Under the pieces are notes generated by a model. The model had not been told where the DNA came from. It saw nothing but the letters and a program-made list of their open reading frames with translations, and searched no databases. A program made the translations under genes and the position numbers. From Tetradesmus obliquus (taxonomy: Eukaryota; Chlorophyta; Chlorophyceae; Sphaeropleales; Scenedesmaceae), in assembly GCA_030272155.1 (NCBI GenBank), contig CP126196.1:124001-188000 (forward strand): 64,000 nucleotides of DNA. The letters run 5' to 3'. Below are positions 47,290-59,350 of this stretch, piece by piece (position 1 is the first letter of the stretch; each line of letters opens with the position of its first letter).

Positions 47290-47400
47290 TGTGCTTATCG
47301 CTGATGTCAGCTTCACGCCTGCCTGAAAAGTAGTTCTTTGTTAGCTGCTGCTGCCATGACCTGTTGGTGCTGCTGCTGCTGCTGCTGCTGTCAAATCCTT
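47290..47400 (-). repeat. Echo of the terminal exon of the zinc-knuckle gene
   Basis: Exon text SRSWQQQLTKDYFPGR is followed, about 115 bases on, by a copy reading NRSWQQQLTKNYFSGR in another frame, after a short CAG repeat. The copy overlaps the predicted stop, so the true C-terminus may depend on which unit is used. Confidence 0.85.
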
Positions 47401-48320
47401 GTGCTTTTGGCAGATCTGTTGCACAGATCTGCCTGGAAAGTAGTCCTTTGTTAGCTGCTGCTGCCATGACCTGCTGGTGCCAGCGCTGCTGTCGCTGTCA
47501 AAGGTTTTGATGCGAACCCAGATGCTGCCCACTGCTGGGGTGCCGTCTACATTACTGCCAAGTTCACCTCTTTCAGCAAGTGCATAACGCGCCAGCAGCA
47601 GCTCCACCTCATCTGTTGTCCACCCCCGCTTCTTCTTCTGCTGCTTGCTCTGCGACGCTGCAGCAGCAGCTGCTGCAGCCACCACACTGCTGCTGCCGCC
47701 GGCGCCGTTGCCATTGCCAGCACGTGCGGCCCTGCCGGTCCCACCCGCAGCAGCAGCAGCAGCAGCAGCGAGCTCCTCTCCTCGCAGGCCTCGCACTGCG
47801 GCACCGGCTGCATAGTTGTCTGCTGCTATCTCCGGCCGCAGGTTGCGCAGCGCAAAGCACTGCTTCAGCTGCTGCGGATCTGTGAGTTCAAATTCCACCA
47901 CTGGCCGGATGTGGTCAAGTGTCCAACAGTCCTGGCTGTTGTCAGCGCGCCTGTTAGCGGCGGCAGCAGCAGCAGCAGCCTGTGAGCATAGTGTTGTTAC
48001 TGCGCTACAGCTGCTACAAGCTGGGTGGTATCTGAGCAGCAGGACGCTGGATGCGCCCCCTGCTCCATGCACAGCTGAGCTGTGAACTGGCTGTATGCTT
48101 GCGACGCCTGCAGCGGCCACTGGCTCAAGCCTAACAATGCCTGCTGCTGCTGCTGCTGCTGCCGCTGCTGCTGCCAGCCGCGCCACTCACCGCCAGTCGT
48201 CCATGCTCATCTGTCTGCCATTTGTCTTGCGCAGCCCCTGCAGCAGCGGCTCAATGTGAGCCACAAACTCCCCAACTCCCCACCCAACCAGCCGCACAAG
48301 ACTGCTGCTTGAAGCCGCAT

Positions 48321-48375
<55 letters not shown>

Positions 48376-49594
48376 TGAAGAGCCCCCTTTCTGCAGAGCT
48401 GCTTTCAGGTTGGCATGCACCCGGATCCGCACCAGCTCACTGCCGCTGCGGCTGGCCGCCTTGCAGTCGCTGCAGCGCGAGTCATACCCATCTGGCCGGT
48501 TGCAGTTGTGCCAGAAGCTGGGCAGCGGCAGCTCCTCGTGGCACGCAGCACACACCTTGGTGGCTGCTGCTGCTGCTGCTGTTGCAACCGCTGCTGCAAG
48601 CTTGGCAGCCTGCAGACACGAAAGCAACGCCGGTGAGGGGGCATGTGGTTGAAAAAGGGCATGAGACACTTGCATTGGCGATGTTGTTGGCTCCAAGGGT
48701 CACTGTGCTTCGGCTTTCTTGCTTCGGTGCTGAGCAGGCGGGAGGCAGCTGCTGGTGGTGCAGGCAGTATGCACAATAACTCACTCTCCTTTTCTGGTCT
48801 CAGACCTTGTGTTCAACCTGTTGTGGCTTATACTTCCCAAGAGATGGTGCCAGGGCCAGGACGCACATGTGACTATCCTCTCTCAATAGCTGACTTGGCA
48901 GCTGGATGCATGGTGATACCTCTCTGGACAACACAGGCTCAACACACCAAGTGGCAGGATTGAAACTTTGACTGCAGCATCTGGTGGGAAAGTGCACACA
49001 ATGCAATTCATCACCCACACTATACAACACATACGTAGCAGACCAAAACAATGAAGGTGGTAACAAAAAACACCACACCTGTTTCTTGTTGACCTCCTGG
49101 TGCAGTTTCTGGGTGGATCTAACATCCCTGCTGCTGACGCAGCTCCTGCACCGGGCCTGGTGCTTGCTTGCCATGAACTTTGGGTGGTACCAGCAGAACC
49201 GCTCGCCGTGTTCCTTGCAGGATAGGCACTGACGCAAGCCATAGCTCAGCACTGACCTGTCTGCTTGCAGCACCTCACAGGTGGTGCGGTCTGCTGCTTT
49301 GGTTTTGACGTGCGACGTGCTGCAGCTGCTGTCTCCACACTTGCTGACACAGCCCCGCCAACAGCCACCTGAAAACACTAGCTGATATGGCCCAAGGACC
49401 TTCACGCCTGCATTTTGGCAAGCTGCTGCAGCTGCCTGCTCATGTGTTGCTGTCTTCGCAGCTGCCTCTGGCTCCGGAGCTGCAACTTGCTTCCCTGTTG
49501 CTGCTGCTGCTGCTGCTGCCGCTGCAACTCCTTTGTCTTGTGCACCTGCTGCCATTGCAACCCCACCAACAGCAAGCTCTGCAGTGCTGACGTG

Positions 49595-49651
<57 letters not shown>

Positions 49652-49760
49652 GGCAGCAGCTGAGGCAGAAGCCACGGCTGCTGTCAGCTGCTGCGCCAGG
49701 TGCAGCCGCTCTTGCCTCAGCCTTTCCCTGGCAGCAAACTTGCTGGACAGCACGGCTGTT

Positions 49761-49807
<47 letters not shown>

Positions 49808-49918
49808 TGCTGTTGCTGCTGAGAAAGCAGGGCAATCCTCTCGCTGTCCTGCCTGGTGTGAACCCTGCTGCTGCTGCTGCTGTTGCTGGGCACCCACTCC
49901 AATTGAAGCTTCCAATGG

Positions 49919-49970
<52 letters not shown>

Positions 49971-50825
49971 GCACCCGCTCCGATTGAAGATTCCAATGGC
50001 TCCTGCTGCTGCTGCTGCTGGTGCTGCGGCCGACTTGCCTGCAGCGTCTGCTGCTGTGCCTCCTGGTAGCTGCGCTTCTGCCCTCTTTGCTGCGGCTGTT
50101 GCTGCTGCTGTACGGCTGGTACACTCCCCACAATGGCTTGGTGCGGGCTGCTGCTGCTGCTGCTGCTGCTGGCCTTGCTCATCATCTTGCGCATGAACAG
50201 CGGCAGGCGTGCTCCTCCGACACTGCTGCTTGCAAGAGCCACCTTGTCTCGTCCGCTGCCCAAGGCAGGCAGCAATGCGGCGGGCTGCGCTGCTTGGCAG
50301 GCTGCATCCTGCTGCAGCTGGTCAAGCACAATCAGCCGCCCCTGCAGTGGCAGCTGCGACAGGCGCCGCTGCTGCTGCTGCTGCTGCTGCTGCATTGGTG
50401 GCAGCGCTGCATCATGCTGCTGGTGACTTGCACCAGCTTGATGTGCTGCCAGCCTATTCAGTTGTGGCTGTTGTGGGGCGTCAGCTGTGGGGCACCTGCG
50501 CTGCTTTTTCAGTGGTGGCAGCTGCTCTGGTGCTGGGAAACACTCAACGGCTGTTTCCTGAGGTAGCACCACTGGGTGGCATGCTGTTGTCGCTGCTGCT
50601 GTTGTTGAGCACAGTCACTTGTTGGCCACGCTGTACAGCAGGGGCTGCTGCTGGACTGCCTGCTGCTGGATGAATCACTTTAAGTGCTGGGTGCTCCAAT
50701 GTTTCTGATGTTTTATTGCTGCTGCATAGCTGTGGTTTTGTCCCACTCGGATGGAGTTGCACCCCTTCATGCTGCCAGCATGGGACAGCAGCATCTGCAG
50801 CAGCAGCACCACCACCGGGTGGCAT
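47341..50825 (-). CDS. Poly-Gln protein with two Cys-rich knuckles, HNH-like motif and Myb/SANT-like tail
   Basis: Function unknown; probably nuclear and DNA-binding (inference). Four exons (50825-50619, 50557-49079, 48609-48191, 47950-47341) join in phase to 904 residues. The N-terminal half is poly-Gln and poly-Ala. Two similar knuckles follow: CLSCKEHGERFCWYHPKF..CRSC and CAACHEELPLPSFW..CSDC, spanning exons 2 and 3. Exon 4 opens with WTLDHIRPVVEFELTD and continues FALRNLRPEIAADN, which matches the His-x-x-H.../Asn-Leu-x-Pro/Asn pattern of HNH nucleases, a family in which such knuckles often sit nearby. The end, GWTTDEVELLLARYAL..KDYFPGRSVQQICQKHKDL, resembles a Myb/SANT-like domain. The start is the first ATG of exon 1. 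It lies downstream of the EML gene on the same strand. Confidence 0.72.
49588..49975. repeat. CTG/CAG microsatellites inside the zinc-knuckle gene
   Basis: Long CTG/CAG runs at about 49597-49650, 49759-49806 and 49922-49970 encode poly-Ala and poly-Gln on the minus strand. A duplicated segment QEPLESSIGAGAQQQ / QEPLEASIGVGAQQQ shows that a poly-Gln unit has been copied within the exon. Confidence 0.85.
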
Positions 50826-51370
50826 GTCCTCCTGCTGTCCCTGCTGCTGCAAAGGTTGCTGGTTACTTTAAGCTTGCTGGTCTGTGCCTTTATACAGCAG
50901 ACGTAGTGCACGGATTTTGCTGCACTTACCCGTTGGCAGCAACAGCAGCAGCGAGGATGCGGCCACTTCTGCTATGTACAGCACGTGGAAGCAGAAAATT
51001 ATTGGATCCGATACAAACGCGAGCGATACAGCGGTGAAAAGCTGGCAGCTCTGGATTTGTTGCGCACAGCACGGAAGCTTGGGTCTGCGGTCCCGAGCTG
51101 AAGGTACGATTGCAGCTGTAACAGTCTGTAAGTTGGTAGCAATGACTTTGATCAAGTGGCTGTTCTGTGCGAGTACTGGCAAGGCCGTGCGCAAGTTCCA
51201 GATGCGTTATTCATGAGTTCAAAAAGCACCAGACAAGAGTGGCAACCGCCCAAAGCGCTTGTCTTCGTGACAACTCATTACCCAGCAACAAAAAGCTCAT
51301 GCTAGCATGCCGGCACGATCCTAATGTTGCGCTAATTTGAATGTGCCAGCCATGATCAGCTGCTGTGTTA
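50826..51370. other. Intergenic stretch between the zinc-knuckle and EML genes
   Basis: It should hold the zinc-knuckle gene promoter and the EML 3' untranslated region. I see no supported exon. Confidence 0.45.
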
Positions 51371-53257
51371 CTACCGTCTGCTGCCAGCTCCACCCCTGCC
51401 TGGGTCAACCCTGATCCGACCCTCAGGCTCGCCATACACCACCCCTGCAGGGTCAACTGCTGCCAGCACCTGCTGCTGCCGCGCCAAGTGCGCCGCCTGC
51501 CGCTCCTGCTTGCTAGGCGGCAGCAGCAGCCGCCATTGCAGCAGCGCCCGGTCATGCCCGCCAGTGCTCACTGCATAGCTCTGGTCTGCAGACCAGCGCA
51601 CACATGTCACGTGGCTGCTGTGGCCGCCGTAGCAGCGCCCTGGCGCATCCTCCACCACACATGGGCAGTTGAACAGCTTCACCTGCAGGCAGCAAGCATT
51701 GCAGTGCGGCTGAGACAGTGATCAAGCAAGCCCCGGCTCAGGACGCCACTCAAGGCTTCGGCTGGGCCGTCACATCACAACAGCACCCACACCTGCCGCA
51801 GCACTGCACGCGCTTTTAATGCAGTCAAAGCAATCACTGCAATTGTTCCAGGCGTTCAGTGCCGCACCTTGCCACTGTCGTCTGCTGTGAGCAGCAGGTC
51901 CCCTTGTGGTGACCGGTCCGCAGAGTTTATGTCTGTGCCGTCGCTATCAGGCGGCCATATGCCCATCACTGGGAAGCCCAGGGTGCTGCTGAAGCTGGCC
52001 CAGGCTGTGTCCCTGCAACTAATTTTCAGCAGGCGGCCGCTGGCGGCATCAAAGTACAGCAACTGCGGCAGCAGATCAGGACAACACCGCAGAACAATGT
52101 GGGTGTTACGGCTAGAGCCAGTGGTTGCTAAGGTCTCATGTGCAGCCATTCGATGGCCAGATGGCCGTCACAGGGAAGCCCAGAGTGCTGCTGAAGCTGG
52201 CCCAGGCAGTGTCCCTGCAGCTGCCCTTCAGCAGGCGGCCGCTGGCTGCATCAAAGTACAGCAACTGCAGCATACAAACAACAGGAATATCGGCGTGGCA
52301 GATGTGGGTTTTGCAGCTAGGCACAGCAGCGATGCAGCTGCACACCTCTCCCACCAGCTCATCACATTCTGCTGATGATCAGCTGAATACAAACTGTGCA
52401 ATCACGTGTCAGCAGTGCTGCAGCCCTGTGACCGCAGCTACGCCGCCACACACCTCGTAGGCCTGGTCCATGCTCTGGATGCAGCTGCCGTCTGCAGACC
52501 AGTCCAGGCGCCGCACCGCAGAGGAGTGGCCCACGCAGCGACACACCCTGGCAGCAGCAGCAGCAGCAGCAACGCGCCAGCCGTGAGTGCAGCTGTCCCG
52601 GTAAACACAGACATCACGGCGTGCAAGCAATCGTGCTGGGAAGCTTTGAACAGCTGCTGGCGCCAACAACAGGTCTGCGCAGCAGCGCCTGCCAGGCCCA
52701 TCCTGCGTGCTGGCAGCTGTGCGGTTCATGTTACACTGGCCCAGGCACCATCATCATCAGGATCATCAGTGCCAAGCCTGCATGCCCCAAAAAGCACTTC
52801 ACAGCGCAGTGTGCTCACCTGCGCAGCCCGTCTGGCGTGATGTCGTACACCTCCACCACCTTGTCGTGGCCTGCTGCTGCCAGGCGGCTACCGTCAGGGC
52901 TGTAGCGCAGCACGTCAACAGCACTGGAGAAGCCCTGGTGCCACCACACCTGCAGACATGAGGTTCCGATAGAATGGCGGTAACGCATGGGCAGATGGTA
53001 TGAGCCACAACAGGACGATTGCATGGTCTGCGACAAGCAATCACGAACGTGAAAACACAGTCTTGGTAAAGTATGCCATGATGCCATCAACACCACACCC
53101 ACAAACCAGCCCCACCTGGCGCATCTCCGGGTGGAACTCGAAGCCCTTGAGGCCTCCCCCGTCCAGCCCCACAGCCAGCTGCCTGCCATCAGGGCTGAAG
53201 GCGGCACATAGCGCAGTCATGCCCTGGCCGACAGGAAAGATGCGCAGCGGCTGCAGC

Positions 53258-53315
<58 letters not shown>

Positions 53316-56104
53316 GGTTCGATACCTTGGCTAATGGGGATGTGCCAGCTGCTTGCCATCAGGGCTGAAGGCGGCACACCGCGCAGTCATGCCCGCGCCC
53401 ACAGGGAAGATGCGCAGCGGCTGCAGCAGCAGCAGTAGCAGCGGGTTTAGTGCCTTGGCTGAAAATATGCCAGGTAAGGTAGGTTAAACTGCAACAGACC
53501 GCAGCCACAACTGTGCTTGCAGCCGTAGCGCGGATTGCACATGGGGCTGTTTGACGTGGTACGTGATCATGAACAGCGGTGCATGTTGTGCTGCTGGCAG
53601 GCATCGTTGCACGCGAGTTGCTGGCTGGCTGCTGGTGCTGCGTGAAAAGAACCATCCTGCTACGATGCTGCGCATGCCATGCCTTGCGTTGCTTGCCGGA
53701 GCTGCTTATCTTTGCTCTTTTTGCTGCTGCATCAACCTTGACACCCCGCTGGAGGCTGCACCATCCCTCAGCAAATGCGTGGCTGCGTTCCTCACTGCAA
53801 CGTCCATCCTGCTGCCCAACGTCTATCCTGCTGTTCCACGCGCGTGGTGTGGCATGTACACTCACCATGTGTGTGGCTGCGTTCCAGACTGCCACCTTGC
53901 CGCCTGACGCTGTGCTTGCAAACACGTGCGGGTAGCGGGGGTTGGTGGTGCAGCAGCTGGGCTGCCCCGGCTGGCCATGCAGCAGGATGCGGGGGTCACC
54001 GTCCACCTCCCATATATCACCCACAGCAGTGCCTGCAGCGGAAGTGTTTACTGGAGTGATTGCATGCACGATCGCATGCATCATATGATGTGCATGTGTG
54101 TTTGCGCAAGTGGTGAAGCAGCATGTGCTCAGATGCCAGCTGCATGGCACGCCGCGCCACCGTCCACCTGTACGCACCACATACATGTCCCAGCAGCAGT
54201 GCCTGCAGGCGGAAATGTGTGTGAGAGAGTCCAAGCTTTCGCAGTTGATCCTTGTGCACTGCAATTGTTAGGCATCATTCATTAATAGCTCAGCAGGCAA
54301 CACTGTGCATGGAAACGCATCTGCACAGCTGTCAAGCAAGGCAGCAGCAGCAGCAGCAGCAAGCACAGCCTCACCTGCCACAAACACTCCTGCAGCGCCA
54401 TGCATAGCATCCAGCGCCCGTATGGCATGCGGCAGCCTCCCACTAGGCTCCGGGCCAGCACCCATCAGGGCAGGCGAGCGCTGCGCTGCTGCTGCCGCCT
54501 GCGCTGCTGCTGGCGTGAGCAGCGGCAGGCGCTGCAGGCACTGGCCCAGGTCCCCTGCTGACACATCCCACTTGAGCACGTGCCTGCGGCACATAGGAGA
54601 TGACCAGTGCCGCAGCATGTAACACAGCGTGTGACAGGGCCTAGCACGTGCCGCCAAGCAGTGCGCAGCACAAGGTAGGGCCATGTTAATGTGGCAGCAC
54701 CACCAGGCAAACACACTGTCAACATCGGTCAGACACCTGCGTCCCACAACCTCATGCATGCAAACCAACAAGCTCCCCCCCCCCCCCACACACACACACA
54801 ACCGTTAACGCCTCCACTGAGCAGTGTCTTGCCATCCTCCAGCAGCATGCGCGCAGCCACACCCCACAGCTCTGCATGCCATCAGGCCGGTGCTGCAGTA
54901 CAGCTCACTCACCCATCTGCACCCCCACTGAGGAGTGTCTTGCCATCTGCCAGCAGCACCAGCGCAGCCACACCCCCGTTGCTCTGCATGCCATCAGGCC
55001 GGTGCTGCAGCGGGCCCTTGGCGTGTGCTGGGTGAACGGCAATGCAGCGGCAGCCTCTCCAGCTGCAGATGGCACCGTCTGGGCTACCTGCAGGGCCACG
55101 TCATACATGTGGTGGTGGTTTTTTTGTATAAAACCGAGTCTAGCCACCCACTGAGTCCTGAGGAGTACGGTGGATGCGTAACTGCACATTTGTGCGCGTT
55201 TGTGTTGTGTTGTTGATCCTTGTTTGAGATCTGCCGGCACCAGGCTTATGCGGCTCACAAAAAAGCACAACAGGACATATGACAGCACCTGTTCCCTCAG
55301 CCAACTGCAGAATCTAGCAGCGTAAGCGTGGGGAGACTTTCTTACGCACATTGCCTGCGGCCTGCACCCAGGACCTGCTGCTTCTCCTCCTGTCTGCCGC
55401 ACCTGTGAGCACCACCCCACTCGGCAGGAAAGCAGCGCTGAGCACGCTGTGGGTGCCGCCCTTGCCAAACACACCAGCATCAGAGCTGGCAGCCAACTCC
55501 CCTGACGCACTGCTACTGCTGCTGCTGCTGGAGCGGTCCAGCCGCCAGAACCTGATGTGGTTCTGGCCAAATGTGACAAGCCTGCATAGGCACAGCCAGC
55601 CAGCAGTAGCGTGAGTGTGCAGGGTAACGGCTTCAGGAGGCCGGTGTTGTGCAGGGACGACAGCAAGCTGCACTGCAACAAGTTTTGCATTTGAACTGCC
55701 GTACAAAAAATGAAGCACACACAGGCGTCTTGGGTCCTCAAGTTTGTTGATACAACATGCAAGGCTTCACAGCAGACAGACACAGTCGATGGTACGCCTG
55801 CAGCCTTGTGCAACTGCGCCACATCCACATGTACTTGTGGCTGCCTACCTACAGGCCCACCACACACAAATTTCACCTACAAGCGCACCTGTCAGGCTCG
55901 AAGCGGCTCCACGCCACGCCATACACAGCAGGAGGCGCCCCTGGCTGACTCTTGCGCTCCAGCAGCTTGATTGCCTTGGGCCAGTGCCACACGAAGAGGC
56001 TGTGGGAGTTGTCTGTGGCGATGCAGGCCAGCTTGCTGCCGCTGCTGGAGAAGCAGAGCGCCTGGATGCCACGGTAGCCGTACCTGCGGTCATCAAACAA
56101 TTAG

Positions 56105-56136
<32 letters not shown>

Positions 56137-59100
56137 CATGTTCAGCAGCAGCACAGGTTCTCAGAGGGCAGCTGCAGGCTTGGTGGTAACAGCTTCACAG
56201 CAGCTGCCGCAGCACTGCCAGTTGGTGATGTGCAACACACGCGTTTGATGTGCGCTGTCGAAAGGCTGCAGGCAGCTCACCCATGCGCCAGTCGCGCCAG
56301 CTGCGTGCAGCTCACAGAGTCCCACACCTGCACCAGGCAGCAGCAGCCAGCACAAGTACTGCATCGCACTTTTTTTGCACAAGCAACGCACACCAGCTGC
56401 CAGCCTCACTCAGCAGCAGCAGCAGGCGCAGCAGCGCGCTCACCAGCACTGTGGGGTCCTTGCCCAGCTGCCCACAACCCAACCTACACCCATACGATTA
56501 CCACTAGCCCTACGTGATTGCAGAACAACAAAGCAGCAATGACACAACACAGCACCGCACCCACCAGCACGGTGGGGTCCTTGCCCAGCTGCCCACTGGC
56601 AGCGATGCGCTTGTCAGGCGCCAGCGCCAGGCAGCAGATGTCATCGTCGTGGCCCCTGCAGTGTATATGTACGGTAAGCATGCAACGCAGGTGTGATGCA
56701 TGCAGCATGTCACGCAATGGTGGTGAGAGCGCCAGCGCCATGCAGCAGATGTCATCGTCATGGCCCCTGCAGCATGTATGTAAAGCCAACACATGTCCAG
56801 CATGTACGTATGCGCCAGACATCAAGGCAAGTGTGATGCATGCAGCATGCAAAACATTACATTACATTACAGTACATTACATGCTCCACTCAAACGAGGA
56901 GTGGGAATAAAACAAGCGTGACACGAGCAAACAAGACATTGGGTTGACCAGAGGCAGGTGGCGTGTAGACTGGTTGCTGCTGTGCGGCACCTCATGGCTG
57001 AAGCACAGCCATATAGGCAAAGATTGGGTGGCTACTGCAGTGAAGGAGCATGATGCACATGCACCAAACTGTGGCATGGACTCTGTGTACAAATGCCTGC
57101 AGCAAAGCCACTTCATTTGCAGCACACTGCCCACCTGAAGTATTGCTGCTTGTGCGCTGCAGCGTCATACACCACACACACCGCCGCAGCGTACGTCACG
57201 ATGTGGCCGTTGCAGTTGACCCAGATGTTGTTGCTTGTGGCGCGGTGGCTGCGGCACATGACAAAAGGCAGCAGGAAACAGCAATAGTCATGAGACGGCG
57301 CAGCTGCGCATGCCAGCGGCCAATAAAGTACACAGTTGGCAACTGTGGGAAGCAGCCATACCTATCAGTCCTGCCCTTGCATTTGAACTCAAGAGCAGCT
57401 ACAAGTAGTACATGAAATCAGCCACAAACCCAGCTGTTCAAACAGTGACCAAGTCTGCAAATTATTAGGAACATTCAGCCCCCGCACTGGCGTTGCATGG
57501 CATGTGTGGGCTCGCTGCCAGTGAACGCATGACTCTCAACTTTCACTCACACATCATAGCCATACACCCACTCCAGCGCCAGCTGCTCCTCAGGCAGCCG
57601 CGCGCTGCGAAGCGCCAGCGCTGGGTCCCAGTCACTGGGAGGCCTGGCGGTGAAAGAGTGCAACATATCTCAGCAGGATGTGCGACATACAATGGGCGGG
57701 CCCCATACAAGGCCGGGCAGCCTAATATGCACATGGGCAAGATACTGTGCCCGCAGCACAAAGCATGTCAGTGCGACGGGATGCTGCCAACGTGCTTTGC
57801 ATGGCCAGCTGTGACTCCCAGGCAAGCATGTTACAAGCTGTGCTGGCGCAACCACTGCATGGAGTAGCTGTACATAGCGCTATTGCGTGCATCGCGCGCC
57901 TGCCTCTCAGCGACACCCCCATGACATGTGGCGTGCTTCCAAGAAGCTGCGGCACACTCACCACACGCCTGTCTTCCTGCACTGCGGGTATAGTATCTTG
58001 CCCATGTGGCTGGCTGGCTGCCCTGCCTTGTAGGGCCCCCGCTGCACTTCTGACTCCATCAGCATCAGCTGCCGCGGGCCGCCTACTATCAGTGACTCAA
58101 CAAACACCTGCAGGGGGCGGCAGACACAGCACAACCGAAGAACAGAAGAGTCTTGCAGGACGCAGGGTGCTGACTCCATGAGCATCAGCTGGCGCGGGCC
58201 GCCTACTATCAGCGACTCCACAAACACCTGCAGGAACAGCAGACACAGCGCAAATTTAACCTGCTCGCTATTGATGAAGATTGGTCTGCATCTATCTTTC
58301 CTTGAAGATATGTGGCAAATACACAACAGCCTTGCAGCAGGCCACTGCACTGGACCAGGGGTCACATCCCTCTGCTGGCGCAGTGATGCTGCAGCTGCAT
58401 CTCCCACCTGACATACAGCACGATTGCTTTCCTCACACTGTTGTCCTAGTACACACTGCTTGCCTAGTGTATGCCCATTGGGAGAATCCTCACCATGACT
58501 GGCAGCCTGCCGCGCACATCCTGGCCGTAACGGTTGAACAGCCCGGCAGCATGTGCAGTGCTGACAGCCAGGCCCAGCAGTGCCCAGGCCTGCACAAAGC
58601 CCTGCACATCAACTTTGTCTGATGCAGCCACTTCACTGTGGCCAGACCTGCCCAGCACCTGCAGCAGCATGTGTAAAAATTGTTGAGTTATTACAACAGG
58701 GCTGCACATTTAATGAGTGAAGTGCTGCAGGGTCTCTGTTTTGACATGTGAGAGCTAGATTGCCTGTGTGCAAGTGGCTCATGCAGCGTGCTGCCAAACA
58801 GCTGCTGCTGCTGCTGCCGCCGGGTACGCCGAGCACAAATGCTACTGGTGTGTTTGAATGACATTGCTGATGAAGTTTGCCGCTGCTGTGAACAACTACA
58901 TGCCTACATGTCCTGCAAGCAGCATGAACATAATACATTGTCTCCACACACCTGAGCGAAGGCCTGCAGCAGCACCACACGCTCTGGCTTGTGCACTGTT
59001 GCTCTCGCATGCAGCTGCCGCCGCATGCGTTCCTCAAGTCCTGCAAGCTCAGGGTTCAGCCCTAGGGTTTGCTGCCCGTAAGCCCTAAGCTGCTGCTGCT

Positions 59101-59307
59101 GCTGCCGCTGTTGTGGGATGTTGCTGTTTGCAGAGCCAGCTGGTGCAGAGGCTGGTCTGCCTGGGCCTGCAGCTGCTGCTGGTGTACCCACTGCTTGCTG
59201 TTGCAATCCTCGCCCGTGCTGCATCTGCTGTGAAGCACTGGGATTGCTGCTGCTGATGCGTGCAGCGCTGTTTACCCGTCGCTGCTGTGGGTCTGTCGCT
59301 CCTGCAA

Positions 59308-59350
<43 letters not shown>

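Larger units (their letters stand above)
46004..47340. other. 3'-3' intergenic stretch with poly(A) signals and a dispersed-element tail
   Basis: The RG-rich gene (+) and the zinc-knuckle gene (-) converge here. It holds TGTAA signals for both, an echo of the last RG-gene codons, an (ATTAC)8 tract with a conserved neighbour shared with 56.9 kb, and an echo of the zinc-knuckle gene's terminal exon from about 47290. No further gene is supported. Confidence 0.55.

Noticed and set aside
49533-50566. Several long plus-strand open frames (poly-Leu/Cys/Ala)
   Set aside because: They are shadows of the CAG repeats in exon 2 of the zinc-knuckle gene, opened only by the absence of stops in CTG repeats.
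58160-58230. The upstream copy as the true EML exon 5
   Set aside because: Its text breaks down after LMLMES and does not reach a donor in phase with exon 6, whereas the copy at 58107-57962 does.
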